A stretch of DNA of 5,119 nucleotides from Kangiella sp. (GTDB lineage Bacteria; Pseudomonadota; Gammaproteobacteria; Enterobacterales; Kangiellaceae), in the NCBI GenBank assembly GCA_026195755.1, contig JAPHRL010000020.1, positions 1 to 5,119 on the forward strand, in the 5' to 3' direction. Shown here in pieces: positions 1-4,919 of the stretch (the first letter of the stretch is position 1; every line of letters starts with the position of its first letter). The notes under the pieces are model-generated. The model was given only the letters and a program-made list of their open reading frames with translations. It was not told the origin of the DNA and made no database searches. The translations under genes were made by a program, and so were the position numbers.

Positions 1-1100
1 CCATATAGAGATGCTGCGCCCAGAAGGATATCACCGGTTTGTGCGATAACCAGTAAGATGGCGATCAGCGGTACAGTACCGCAGGGCGATACTATCAAGG
101 CTGAAATAGCGCCCATTATGGCACTGCCAATATAGCTACCGGTTTTCTGGCTGTTACTTTTCTCAGCCAGCTTAGCTTGTAGGCCAGCCGGTAGTTGCAG
201 TTCATAAAAGCCAAACATGGACAGTGATAGCAGCACAAAAACAATCGCTGCACCAATCACAAAAGCAGGGCTTTGCAGGTAGCCAGACAAGGATTGGCCG
301 GCCAAGGCAACTAGAATTCCGAAAATAGTATAGACAATGGCCATCGCCTGGGTGTAACTCAATGCAAGGCCAAAGGCTTTGCGGGTGGTGATATCTTTGC
401 CCTGGCCAGCAATTATTCCTGAAATGATTGGTATCATCGGGAACACACACGGGGTGAAGGTTAGACCTAAACCAATCAGAATAAATTTAAAGAAGTTCCA
501 GAACACCCCTTTTTGTTCAAGGTTTTCCATCAAATTCTGTTGTTCACTGACGAAAGCTTCTTGTCCCTCTTGGGCATTCGTAACCGTGCTGGTTGCCACT
601 GAGTCGGAGTTGGCTAGCGCTAATGTTGTGGCTGGAACTTCTAAAGTAACTTCGCGGGTAGTCGGAGGGTAGCAGAGACGGTCCTCGGCGCACCCCTGAA
701 AATCAATACTCAGATTCATTGGGTTGGAAGCGCCAGAATAAGGAACGGCAACTTCGATAAAATTGTAATAAACCTCGGTACGGCCAAGGTAGGGGTCATC
801 TTTGACGATGCCCTCTGGGATCAGTGGTTCGCTTAAGGTGGCATTGTCGCTTTTGAAGCCGAAGCGTTCGCGATACATGTAATAGCCTTCAGCGATTTCA
901 AACTTAACCAGAACCGTGTTATCGAGGATTTCAGCCTGTAGCACAAATGCATCATCGACTCGTAGCAACTCTTCTTCTTCGCCGAGCAGGCTGTTGAGAT
1001 CGATCTGGGCTGCCTGAGAATTCGAAGAGCTAAGGCTGAATCCTAAGCTGAGAAGTACCAAGAAAAGAGTGTGAATCAATGTTTTGATGCCGATTTTCAT
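1..1100 (-). CDS. dsbD: Thiol:disulfide interchange protein DsbD, N-terminal part (3' end outside window)
   Basis: DsbD carries electrons from cytoplasmic thioredoxin across the inner membrane to periplasmic partners such as DsbC, CcmG and TlpA-like proteins. Only residues 1-366 are visible; the C-terminal thioredoxin domain lies beyond the left edge. In order: signal peptide (cleavage likely after A30, S-Q-A/A); periplasmic alpha domain with the redox pair C137 and C143 (G-C-A-E-D-R-L-C-Y-P-P); a linker to about residue 200; then the membrane domain with C218 (F-T-P-C-V-F-P) and C340 (S-P-C-G-T-V-P). The C218-C340 spacing of 122 equals that of E. coli C163-C285. Visible hydrophobic segments are about 204-225, 242-267, 279-299 and 321-353. 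The alpha-to-membrane Cys spacing is 75 residues against 54 in E. coli, so the linker is about 21 residues longer. The ATG start is supported by the signal peptide and an upstream AAAGGT about 10 bases away. Truncation is a window artefact, since the frame stays open to the edge. Confidence 0.97.
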   Translation of the reverse strand, partial: MKIGIKTLIHTLFLVLLSLGFSLSSSNSQAAQIDLNSLLGEEEELLRVDDAFVLQAEILDNTVLVKFEIAEGYYMYRERFGFKSDNATLSEPLIPEGIVKDDPYLGRTEVYYNFIEVAVPYSGASNPMNLSIDFQGCAEDRLCYPPTTREVTLEVPATTLALANSDSVATSTVTNAQEGQEAFVSEQQNLMENLEQKGVFWNFFKFILIGLGLTFTPCVFPMIPIISGIIAGQGKDITTRKAFGLALSYTQAMAIVYTIFGILVALAGQSLSGYLQSPAFVIGAAIVFVLLSLSMFGFYELQLPAGLQAKLAEKSNSQKTGSYIGSAIMGAISALIVSPCGTVPLIAILLVIAQTGDILLGAASLY

Positions 1101-1157
1101 GTAAAGAATGACCTTTGATAATGATTAACCGCAGTTCAATCGCTGAGTTAACACGCT

Positions 1158-1186
1158 ATTTTACGCAAAGCCAGGTGAACTGTATG
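1158..1186 (-). promoter_or_regulatory. Weak candidate promoter for dsbD
   Basis: In the 159-base gap between apbE and dsbD the minus strand holds TAAAAT (1158-1163, five of six to the -10 consensus). CATACA lies 17 bases upstream (1181-1186, three of six to the -35 consensus). The position fits a short leader for dsbD, but the -35 match is poor and the region is AT-rich, so this may be chance. The gap also lacks a clear terminator after apbE, so read-through from the upstream four-gene unit into dsbD is possible. Confidence 0.2.
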
Positions 1187-1259
1187 TAAATTCATGAAAG
1201 CCAGTGTCAGCTTTCTGTAAATAATCCGCTAAATGCTCGTAAATTTATGTTTTATGCGC

Positions 1260-2165
1260 TTATCGGCGCTGTATCCAATGCTCAACTTGTTGTGACTCTA
1301 GAAACTCTTCTGCTCCTTGTCCTTGTAGCATGGCCAGGGTGGAAAGCATTCCGGCCTGGGTGCAGTTATTGGCCAGAACCGTTACCGATGCCGGTGCATC
1401 GTTAACTGGCCAGCCGGTTTTTGGGTTAAGTACATGACTTAACACTTTCCCCTTGTACTGCAGGAAACGTTTGCTGTCACCGCTGGTTGCAACGCCACCA
1501 TGCTTTAAAGCGACTTTGGGCGGAATGTTGTTTTGCCCAAGCGCCAATGGTTCGATACCAATTAACCATTGCTGGCGACTGATGGGTGGTGCGGTTGCTA
1601 CAATATCGCCACCGAAATTGATCAATACAGCACAGTCAGTTATTGCCCGCGCTAGCGTGGCCGCTGAATCCACTGCATATTCTTTACCAATGCCACCAAA
1701 GTCGAGCGCCATGCCAGCAGGCATTTGCAATGTTGGATTTGACCATGAAACCTGATTCCAACCAATTTTGGGTAGCAGCTTAGCAATTGCTTTTTGGCTT
1801 GGTACATTAGAGCTCCCGTTAAACTGCCAGATTTTGCCAAGCACGCCAGAAGTGATATCAAACATGCCATCACTGACCTCAAAACACAGATCAGCAAAGT
1901 CCAGCAATCGAGCCGTTTCTTCATCTACCTCAATAACCGCGCCATTGGCGTTGTTAATTTGATAGATAATATTGTCGCTACGATAGCGACTAAAGGTGCG
2001 TTCGATACGCCAGGCTTCGTCGACAACGGCTTGGGTAACTTTTTGTGCTAATGCCTGATCAGTGGTTTCGATAATGACCTCGCAAGGTCCCGCCATGGCC
2101 GTGAAGTGGCCAGTAATGAAACCCTGCGAGTCTTTATAGGCAATTGAGTGCAATGCCTCGTTCAT
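1260..2165 (-). CDS. apbE: FAD:protein FMN transferase (ApbE family), no signal peptide
   Basis: ApbE enzymes cleave FAD and attach FMN by a phosphoester bond to Thr or Ser of a target protein. Family motifs in this 301-residue protein: F-T-A-M-A-G-P-C-E-V (21-30, in place of the usual MGT segment), S-R-Y-R-S-D (59-64), F-D-I-T-S-G (102-107), L-D-F-G-G-I-G-K-E-Y-A-V-D (154-166), N-F-G-G-D-I (183-188), G-V-A-T-S-G-D (224-230), H-V-L-N-P-K-T-G (244-251), and A-G-M-L-S-T (271-276). Most ApbEs have A-D-x-x-x-T at the last site, where Asp and Thr bind Mg; here Asp is Gly272 and Thr276 is kept. There is no hydrophobic N terminus or lipobox, unlike typical exported ApbE lipoproteins. An upstream extension is unlikely: the DUF3570 stop is 13 bases away and the first motif begins about 20 residues from this ATG. 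The ribosome site is weak, so coupling to DUF3570 is likely. It is the last gene of the four-gene unit. Family assignment is firm; activity and compartment are open. Confidence 0.93.
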   Translation of the reverse strand: MNEALHSIAYKDSQGFITGHFTAMAGPCEVIIETTDQALAQKVTQAVVDEAWRIERTFSRYRSDNIIYQINNANGAVIEVDEETARLLDFADLCFEVSDGMFDITSGVLGKIWQFNGSSNVPSQKAIAKLLPKIGWNQVSWSNPTLQMPAGMALDFGGIGKEYAVDSAATLARAITDCAVLINFGGDIVATAPPISRQQWLIGIEPLALGQNNIPPKVALKHGGVATSGDSKRFLQYKGKVLSHVLNPKTGWPVNDAPASVTVLANNCTQAGMLSTLAMLQGQGAEEFLESQQVEHWIQRR

Positions 2166-2178
2166 GTGCGAAACGTCG

Positions 2179-3483
2179 TTAGAAGGAGTAATTGACTCTT
2201 AACATAACGGCATTCCAGTCCGGTAACAAGGTTTGCTGCTGTAGCGCACCGTATTTTTCCGGTTCGGTCGGAGTCTGATTATACATCTCTAGCGAGAAGC
2301 GCCACTGATTGCCAGCCGCCGTCTTCATGCCGTATTCCAAACCCACCGTGATCGCATCGTACTCGGCCAGTCGATAGTCTGACGAAGCAAACTGCGGCAG
2401 AGGTTGATCCTGGCGTAAATAAGGCTGGTAAAAATCGGCCTGTGTTTGCGTGTAGTATCGAACATGCGGTTGCCAGTAATCGCCGTTATCCAGAGCAAAG
2501 CGATACTTAAAATCAACGGTGTGAGAATCGATTTCCCAGTCATCGGTCATATAACGGTAGGACACATCCAGAATATCGCCTCCTACATAGCGCTTATAGC
2601 GGCCAAAAAGACCGTGCTTGGTACGCTCGTCAGGGCGACTTTCAAATAGGACATTCGCGACCGGAATGCCATCATCAAAGTAGTTACCTTGATCATCCAG
2701 CACGCTCAGTACCTTGTAAGGGTCATTGTGATAACCATCCGACATGCTGTAAGAGTAATTGAACTGGAACAGGCTTTCGCGATCAATCACCTGAGTGATT
2801 CCAAGCAATAAATCCAGCGTATCTTTATCCTGAGTATCGCTCAATTTGTTTTGCGGGTCGCCCACTGGCTGCATCCGGCCAAAGGCAATCGGTGCTCCAC
2901 CAACAGGATCAATCGAGTCGAATGCATAGGATAGTCCTGCAAACAGGGTGCTGTTTCGGTTGTTGAAGTCGTAACTGATATTGCCGTTGATCGACGCTGA
3001 CAGATAATCATATTCCTTAGAGATATTAGCGCCAAGACCTGCTTTGGTCATATCGGAAACAGGGAAAGTCCAGTTAGCCGCCAATGCTGCACGGGTATCT
3101 TTAAAGGTATCATCCAGCGGGTATTCATTGGCATTAACCGTATAGCTGGCATTACCCGAAGGGCGGGTAAAAGTTAACGGCTGGTCGCTGGCAACAGCAC
3201 CGCTGGGCGAAGCTCCTGTCAAGGAGTCAACGGTCAGTTTTAGATTCAAATATTCATCTTCATCCAGACGTTTGTTGGCATTGAAGACGGGTTCTATTGC
3301 AGAAACACGGCTATCGCTTTCTGAGTAAAACAGAAAGGCAGCGTCAAATTTCCAATCACCAATAGTCTGCTCTTTGCTAGCTGGTGCGGTTCTATCTTGC
3401 TCTTCTTCAGCGTGAGCTGCGCCTGCGATCAGGGTCATTGTCGCAGTAGCCAGTGCAGATTTGAGTAAAAGATTCTTCTTCAT
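2179..3483 (-). CDS. DUF3570 family exported protein, probable outer-membrane beta-barrel
   Basis: This 434-residue protein resembles the DUF3570 family, whose function I do not know to be established. It has a clear signal peptide (K-K-N start, hydrophobic 10-22, A-H-A cleavage after residue 25). A short acidic stretch follows, then a long run of alternating polar/aromatic strands rich in Tyr, Asp and Asn. It ends V-N-Y-S-F, and a terminal Phe preceded by alternating hydrophobics is the hallmark of outer-membrane barrels. The N-terminal conserved block holds D-S-L-T-G-A-S (86-92), soon followed by T-F-T-R-P-S-G (104-110) and P-L-D-D-T-F-K-D-T-R (122-131). The first resembles the D-x-x-[ST]-G-A-[TS] sequence used for covalent FMN attachment, and an FMN transferase gene follows 13 bases downstream. 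No Cys residue is present, so it is not itself a thiol partner. Barrel topology and flavinylation are inferences; the family call rests on recognised motifs and the DUF4266/ApbE context. Confidence 0.85.
   Translation of the reverse strand: MKKNLLLKSALATATMTLIAGAAHAEEEQDRTAPASKEQTIGDWKFDAAFLFYSESDSRVSAIEPVFNANKRLDEDEYLNLKLTVDSLTGASPSGAVASDQPLTFTRPSGNASYTVNANEYPLDDTFKDTRAALAANWTFPVSDMTKAGLGANISKEYDYLSASINGNISYDFNNRNSTLFAGLSYAFDSIDPVGGAPIAFGRMQPVGDPQNKLSDTQDKDTLDLLLGITQVIDRESLFQFNYSYSMSDGYHNDPYKVLSVLDDQGNYFDDGIPVANVLFESRPDERTKHGLFGRYKRYVGGDILDVSYRYMTDDWEIDSHTVDFKYRFALDNGDYWQPHVRYYTQTQADFYQPYLRQDQPLPQFASSDYRLAEYDAITVGLEYGMKTAAGNQWRFSLEMYNQTPTEPEKYGALQQQTLLPDWNAVMLRVNYSF
3208..3228 (-). other. 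Possible FMN-attachment motif DSLTGAS in the DUF3570 protein
   Basis: These codons encode residues 86-92, D-S-L-T-G-A-S. Known ApbE targets such as NqrC, RnfG and flavinylated fumarate reductases carry D-x-x-[ST]-G-A-T, with FMN on the last residue. Here the acceptor would be Ser92 rather than the commoner Thr. A second partial match, S-G-A-V, follows at 94-97 but lacks the acceptor hydroxyl. No other protein in the window shows this motif. The assignment is by motif resemblance and gene adjacency only. Confidence 0.45.
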
Positions 3484-3485
3484 AC

Positions 3486-3497
3486 GTGAGTACTCAC
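3486..3497. promoter_or_regulatory. 12-bp perfect palindrome over the DUF3570 ribosome-binding site
   Basis: GTGAGTACTCAC reads the same on both strands and lies 2 bases upstream of the DUF3570 start codon. The only Shine-Dalgarno-like stretch for that gene (minus-strand AGTGAG) overlaps its left arm. In RNA it could fold as a 4-bp stem with a GTAC loop covering the ribosome site, or the DNA could bind a dimeric protein. A palindrome of this length may also be chance. Confidence 0.3.
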
Positions 3498-3521
3498 TAT
3501 TATGTTTTGTCTATAATAAGA

Positions 3522-3746
3522 TTAGTTACAGCCGCAACCACCGCCGGCATAGGCGCGGCCACCACTGGAAGCTTCTTTACTGAAATAGATGTGGTCATCC
3601 AGGGCATCGGTCAAAGGTTGCTCATCAAGTGCCATTTCAGGCTTAGCTAATAAGTCCTTTTCCCAGGCATCGACGCCCATGGTTGAACAACCACTCAGCA
3701 AACTAAAACCGAGAATGGCGAGTAACAGTAGTGATTTTTGTTTCAT
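3522..3746 (-). CDS. DUF4266 family small lipoprotein with C-terminal Cys-Gly-Cys
   Basis: This is a 74-residue precursor of the DUF4266 type; I know of no established function. Residues 1-19 form a lipoprotein signal peptide with lipobox L-S-G-C, so C20 is lipidated. Ser at the next position favours transfer to the outer membrane. The mature part is only about 55 residues: W28-E-K-D-L-L-A-K-P-E-M-A-L-D (28-41), H52-I-Y-F-S-K-E-A (52-59), a glycine-rich stretch, and the tail G-G-G-C-G-C-N. C71 and C73 are the only cysteines after the lipidated one and could be a redox pair or metal ligands. Its ATG overlaps the TGA of the thioredoxin gene (ATGA), preceded by a good AGGAG seven bases upstream, so the two are probably translated together. 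DUF3570 follows 38 bases later. The pairing DUF4266-DUF3570 supports both family calls. Confidence 0.88.
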   Translation of the reverse strand: MKQKSLLLLAILGFSLLSGCSTMGVDAWEKDLLAKPEMALDEQPLTDALDDHIYFSKEASSGGRAYAGGGCGCN

Positions 3747-4282
3747 TCGGTATCTCCTGAGTTGCTGGTATTGGAAGATCCAGCATTGAACGATTGATCT
3801 GAAAGTAAGGTTTCGATTTGTTGTTCCAGCTTTGCGACATCCTTCTGACGGAATCCACGATGACGGTATTTGGCTGTGCCAGCCTGATCGAGCAGGTAGC
3901 TGGTCGGCATGGCATCGACTTTAAAGTATTTGGCTAGCTCGCCATTCTGGTCGTAGAAGATCGTAAAATTAGCTGGGTATTGGTCTAAAAACTGCTCTGC
4001 AGCTCCTGGCTCGGAATCTTCATTGATAGCAATGATGACGAAATTGTCTTCACCATAAGTTTCCTGTAAATCATTCATGACGGGGAAAGACTGACGGCAA
4101 GGGCCGCACCAGGATGCCCAGAAATCAACATAAACTACTTTGCCATGATATTGCTCGAGATTAAGTTGCCCTAATAAACCGGTACTTTGCGAGGCATCAT
4201 TAGCTGTCGCGATTGACGAACTGAGTGAACTAACGGCCAGCAGTAGCAGGCTCGGGAAAAGCTGAGATATATTAAGTCGCAT
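3743..4282 (-). CDS. TlpA-like periplasmic thioredoxin-fold protein
   Basis: A 179-residue exported thioredoxin-like protein of the TlpA/ResA/CcmG group, whose members usually act as periplasmic disulfide reductants. It has a signal peptide with probable cleavage after A27 (A-T-A/N). The active site is W58-C-G-P-C62 in the usual Y-V-D-F-W-A-S-W-C-G-P-C context, and the cis-proline is in D-A-M-P126-T-S-Y. No other Cys is present, and nothing marks it as a cytochrome c maturation CcmG. The C terminus (about 165-179) is a Ser/Asn/Gly-rich polar tail, part of which also encodes the ribosome site of the next gene. It is the first gene of the four-gene unit and overlaps the DUF4266 lipoprotein gene by four bases. 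With dsbD 2.6 kb further along the same strand, DsbD is the obvious electron donor. The likely substrate is the Cys-Gly-Cys lipoprotein, but that is inference. Start supported by the signal peptide; the ribosome site (TAGG) is modest. Confidence 0.93.
   Translation of the reverse strand: MRLNISQLFPSLLLLAVSSLSSSIATANDASQSTGLLGQLNLEQYHGKVVYVDFWASWCGPCRQSFPVMNDLQETYGEDNFVIIAINEDSEPGAAEQFLDQYPANFTIFYDQNGELAKYFKVDAMPTSYLLDQAGTAKYRHRGFRQKDVAKLEQQIETLLSDQSFNAGSSNTSNSGDTE
3754..3758 (-). promoter_or_regulatory. Ribosome-binding site of the DUF4266 gene
   Basis: Minus-strand AGGAG lies 7 bases before the DUF4266 ATG and inside the last codons of the thioredoxin gene. It is the strongest Shine-Dalgarno in the four-gene unit. 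Together with the ATGA stop/start overlap it fixes the lipoprotein start and suggests high, coupled expression of the small lipoprotein. Confidence 0.75.
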
Positions 4283-4393
4283 GGAACAAGCCTAAATTGA
4301 TATCATATTAATATTGGCTAATATGAGTGCAGGCTTGATCTGGAGCAACGAACAAATGCGCGTTAGCAGTATTTAAAAGAAGAAAAGGCAGGG

Positions 4394-4403
4394 GACATAT
4401 GTC
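4394..4403. repeat. 10-bp perfect palindrome GACATATGTC
   Basis: GACATATGTC is identical on both strands and directly abuts the longer inverted repeat at 4404. Its place in the gap before the four-gene unit suggests a protein-binding site, but no known operator consensus is recognised. Confidence 0.4.
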
Positions 4404-4427
4404 TATAACAGCAGTAAGGCTGTTATA
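4404..4427. repeat. Inverted repeat with 9-bp perfect arms and 6-base spacer
   Basis: TATAACAGC (4404-4412) and GCTGTTATA (4419-4427) are exact reverse complements around AGTAAG. The arms are AT-rich. On the plus strand the repeat is followed by a run of A, and on the minus strand by GACATATGTC, so neither orientation gives the T run of an intrinsic terminator. It is more likely an operator, and one arm carries the -10-like sequence of the candidate promoter on the minus strand. Confidence 0.55.
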
Positions 4428-4498
4428 AAAAATCAATTATTTCAATGTGATAGCTCATCTGTGGTCTGTGTCGCAAAAAAAGAGGAATGAAACTGCGA

Positions 4499-4852
4499 CT
4501 AGAATCTAAGACTGCTTTCCAGCCATTCCAGATAAGCCGCTGATGCCTGTTCAATATTGCAACTGATCAGCTCGAAAACATCGTAAGGGTGCTCTCGGTC
4601 CAGTAGGTCACCCAGCTCGGCCATTAATTCGGCATGGGTTTTGATGATCATCAGCACTTCAGAGTCCTTTTCAACAGATGTCTGCCCAGATGAGTCATGC
4701 CAGCGATACACGCTGGTTACATTGGGCACGATATTAACGCAAGCGGCCAATTTTTCATGAACCATTAACTCTGCCAAACGCTCCGCAGTTTCCTGATCGG
4801 GTGCAGTACATAAGGCGACCTGAAAGTCTTCTTGCTCAGAAAGTCGTGACAT
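4499..4852 (-). CDS. cutA: CutA1 family protein (divalent cation tolerance)
   Basis: CutA1 is a small trimeric protein linked genetically to copper and divalent cation tolerance in E. coli; its biochemical role is unsettled. The 117 residues align along their length with E. coli CutA: A-L-C15-T-A-P-D near the N terminus, E-K-L-A-A-C38-V-N, S-V-Y-R-W51, the strand V-L-M-I-I-K-T, H88-P-Y-D with E94, and the C-terminal A-Y-L-E-W-L-E-S-S-L-R. Cysteines corresponding to E. coli C16 and C39 are present. The loop after W51 (H-D-S-S-G-Q-T-S-V-E-K-D) is about five residues longer than in E. coli. In E. coli cutA lies directly next to dsbD; here four genes separate them. It is transcribed away from fxsA, and its start has no strong Shine-Dalgarno, but a perfect -10 lies 35 bases upstream. 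Confidence 0.96.
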   Translation of the reverse strand: MSRLSEQEDFQVALCTAPDQETAERLAELMVHEKLAACVNIVPNVTSVYRWHDSSGQTSVEKDSEVLMIIKTHAELMAELGDLLDREHPYDVFELISCNIEQASAAYLEWLESSLRF

Positions 4853-4863
4853 ATCAATCGAAC

Positions 4864-4894
4864 TTGTGATTTACTCGAATGTCCCCATTATAAA
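4864..4894 (+). promoter_or_regulatory. Candidate fxsA promoter
   Basis: On the plus strand TTGTGA (4864-4869) and TATAAA (4889-4894, five of six) are separated by 19 bases, longer than the ideal 17. The -10 overlaps the cutA -10 on the opposite strand, so the two promoters would compete for the same bases. The predicted leader is short, about 20 bases. Confidence 0.35.
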
Positions 4895-4914
4895 GCTATC
4901 GTTTAACAAAGACA
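4887..4914 (-). promoter_or_regulatory. Candidate cutA promoter
   Basis: The minus strand has a perfect -10 TATAAT (4887-4892). Seventeen bases upstream is CTGTCT (4910-4915 region), only three of six to the -35 consensus. It gives a leader of roughly 27-30 bases before the cutA ATG. The perfect -10 and its position in a 67-base divergent gap make it credible despite the weak -35. Confidence 0.45.
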
Positions 4915-4919
4915 GACCT

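Larger units (their letters stand above)
4283..4498 (-). promoter_or_regulatory. Control region upstream of the thioredoxin-DUF4266-DUF3570-apbE unit
   Basis: This 216-base AT-rich gap separates cutA from the four-gene unit and is the natural place for its promoter. On the minus strand an extended -10-like TGTTATAGA lies at 4402-4410 without a good -35. A second -10-like TATGAT lies at 4302-4307, close to the thioredoxin start, also without a convincing -35. Two palindromes at 4394-4403 and 4404-4427 abut each other and overlap the first candidate, as an operator would. I see no intrinsic terminator for cutA: its seven-T run (minus strand, 4475-4481) lacks a GC-rich stem before it. No convincing ORF is present. 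Confidence 0.4.

Noticed and set aside
379..672. 97-codon plus-strand open frame over dsbD
   Set aside because: It lies antisense to the clearly conserved DsbD alpha and membrane domains and its translation resembles no family; it is a shadow frame.
1196..1215. Hairpin GAAAGC/GCTTTC after apbE as an intrinsic terminator
   Set aside because: The stem is only 6 bp with an 8-base loop and no T run follows on the minus strand.
1453..2051. Several plus-strand and alternative minus-strand frames across apbE
   Set aside because: All overlap the ApbE motifs in other frames, have no recognisable domain, and lack independent ribosome sites.
2076..2099. A-G-P-C at ApbE residues 25-28 as a lipobox
   Set aside because: There is no hydrophobic signal segment before it, Pro precedes Cys, and the segment aligns with the conserved N-terminal ApbE motif.
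3703..3915. 70-codon minus-strand frame overlapping the thioredoxin and lipoprotein genes
   Set aside because: It is out of frame with both well-supported genes and shows no recognisable motif.
4441..4465. CRP-type site starting TGTGA near 4446
   Set aside because: The right half-site reads ATCTG instead of TCACA, so only one half matches.
4469..4498. T-rich run after cutA as a terminator
   Set aside because: Seven Ts are present on the minus strand but the preceding bases form no stable stem.
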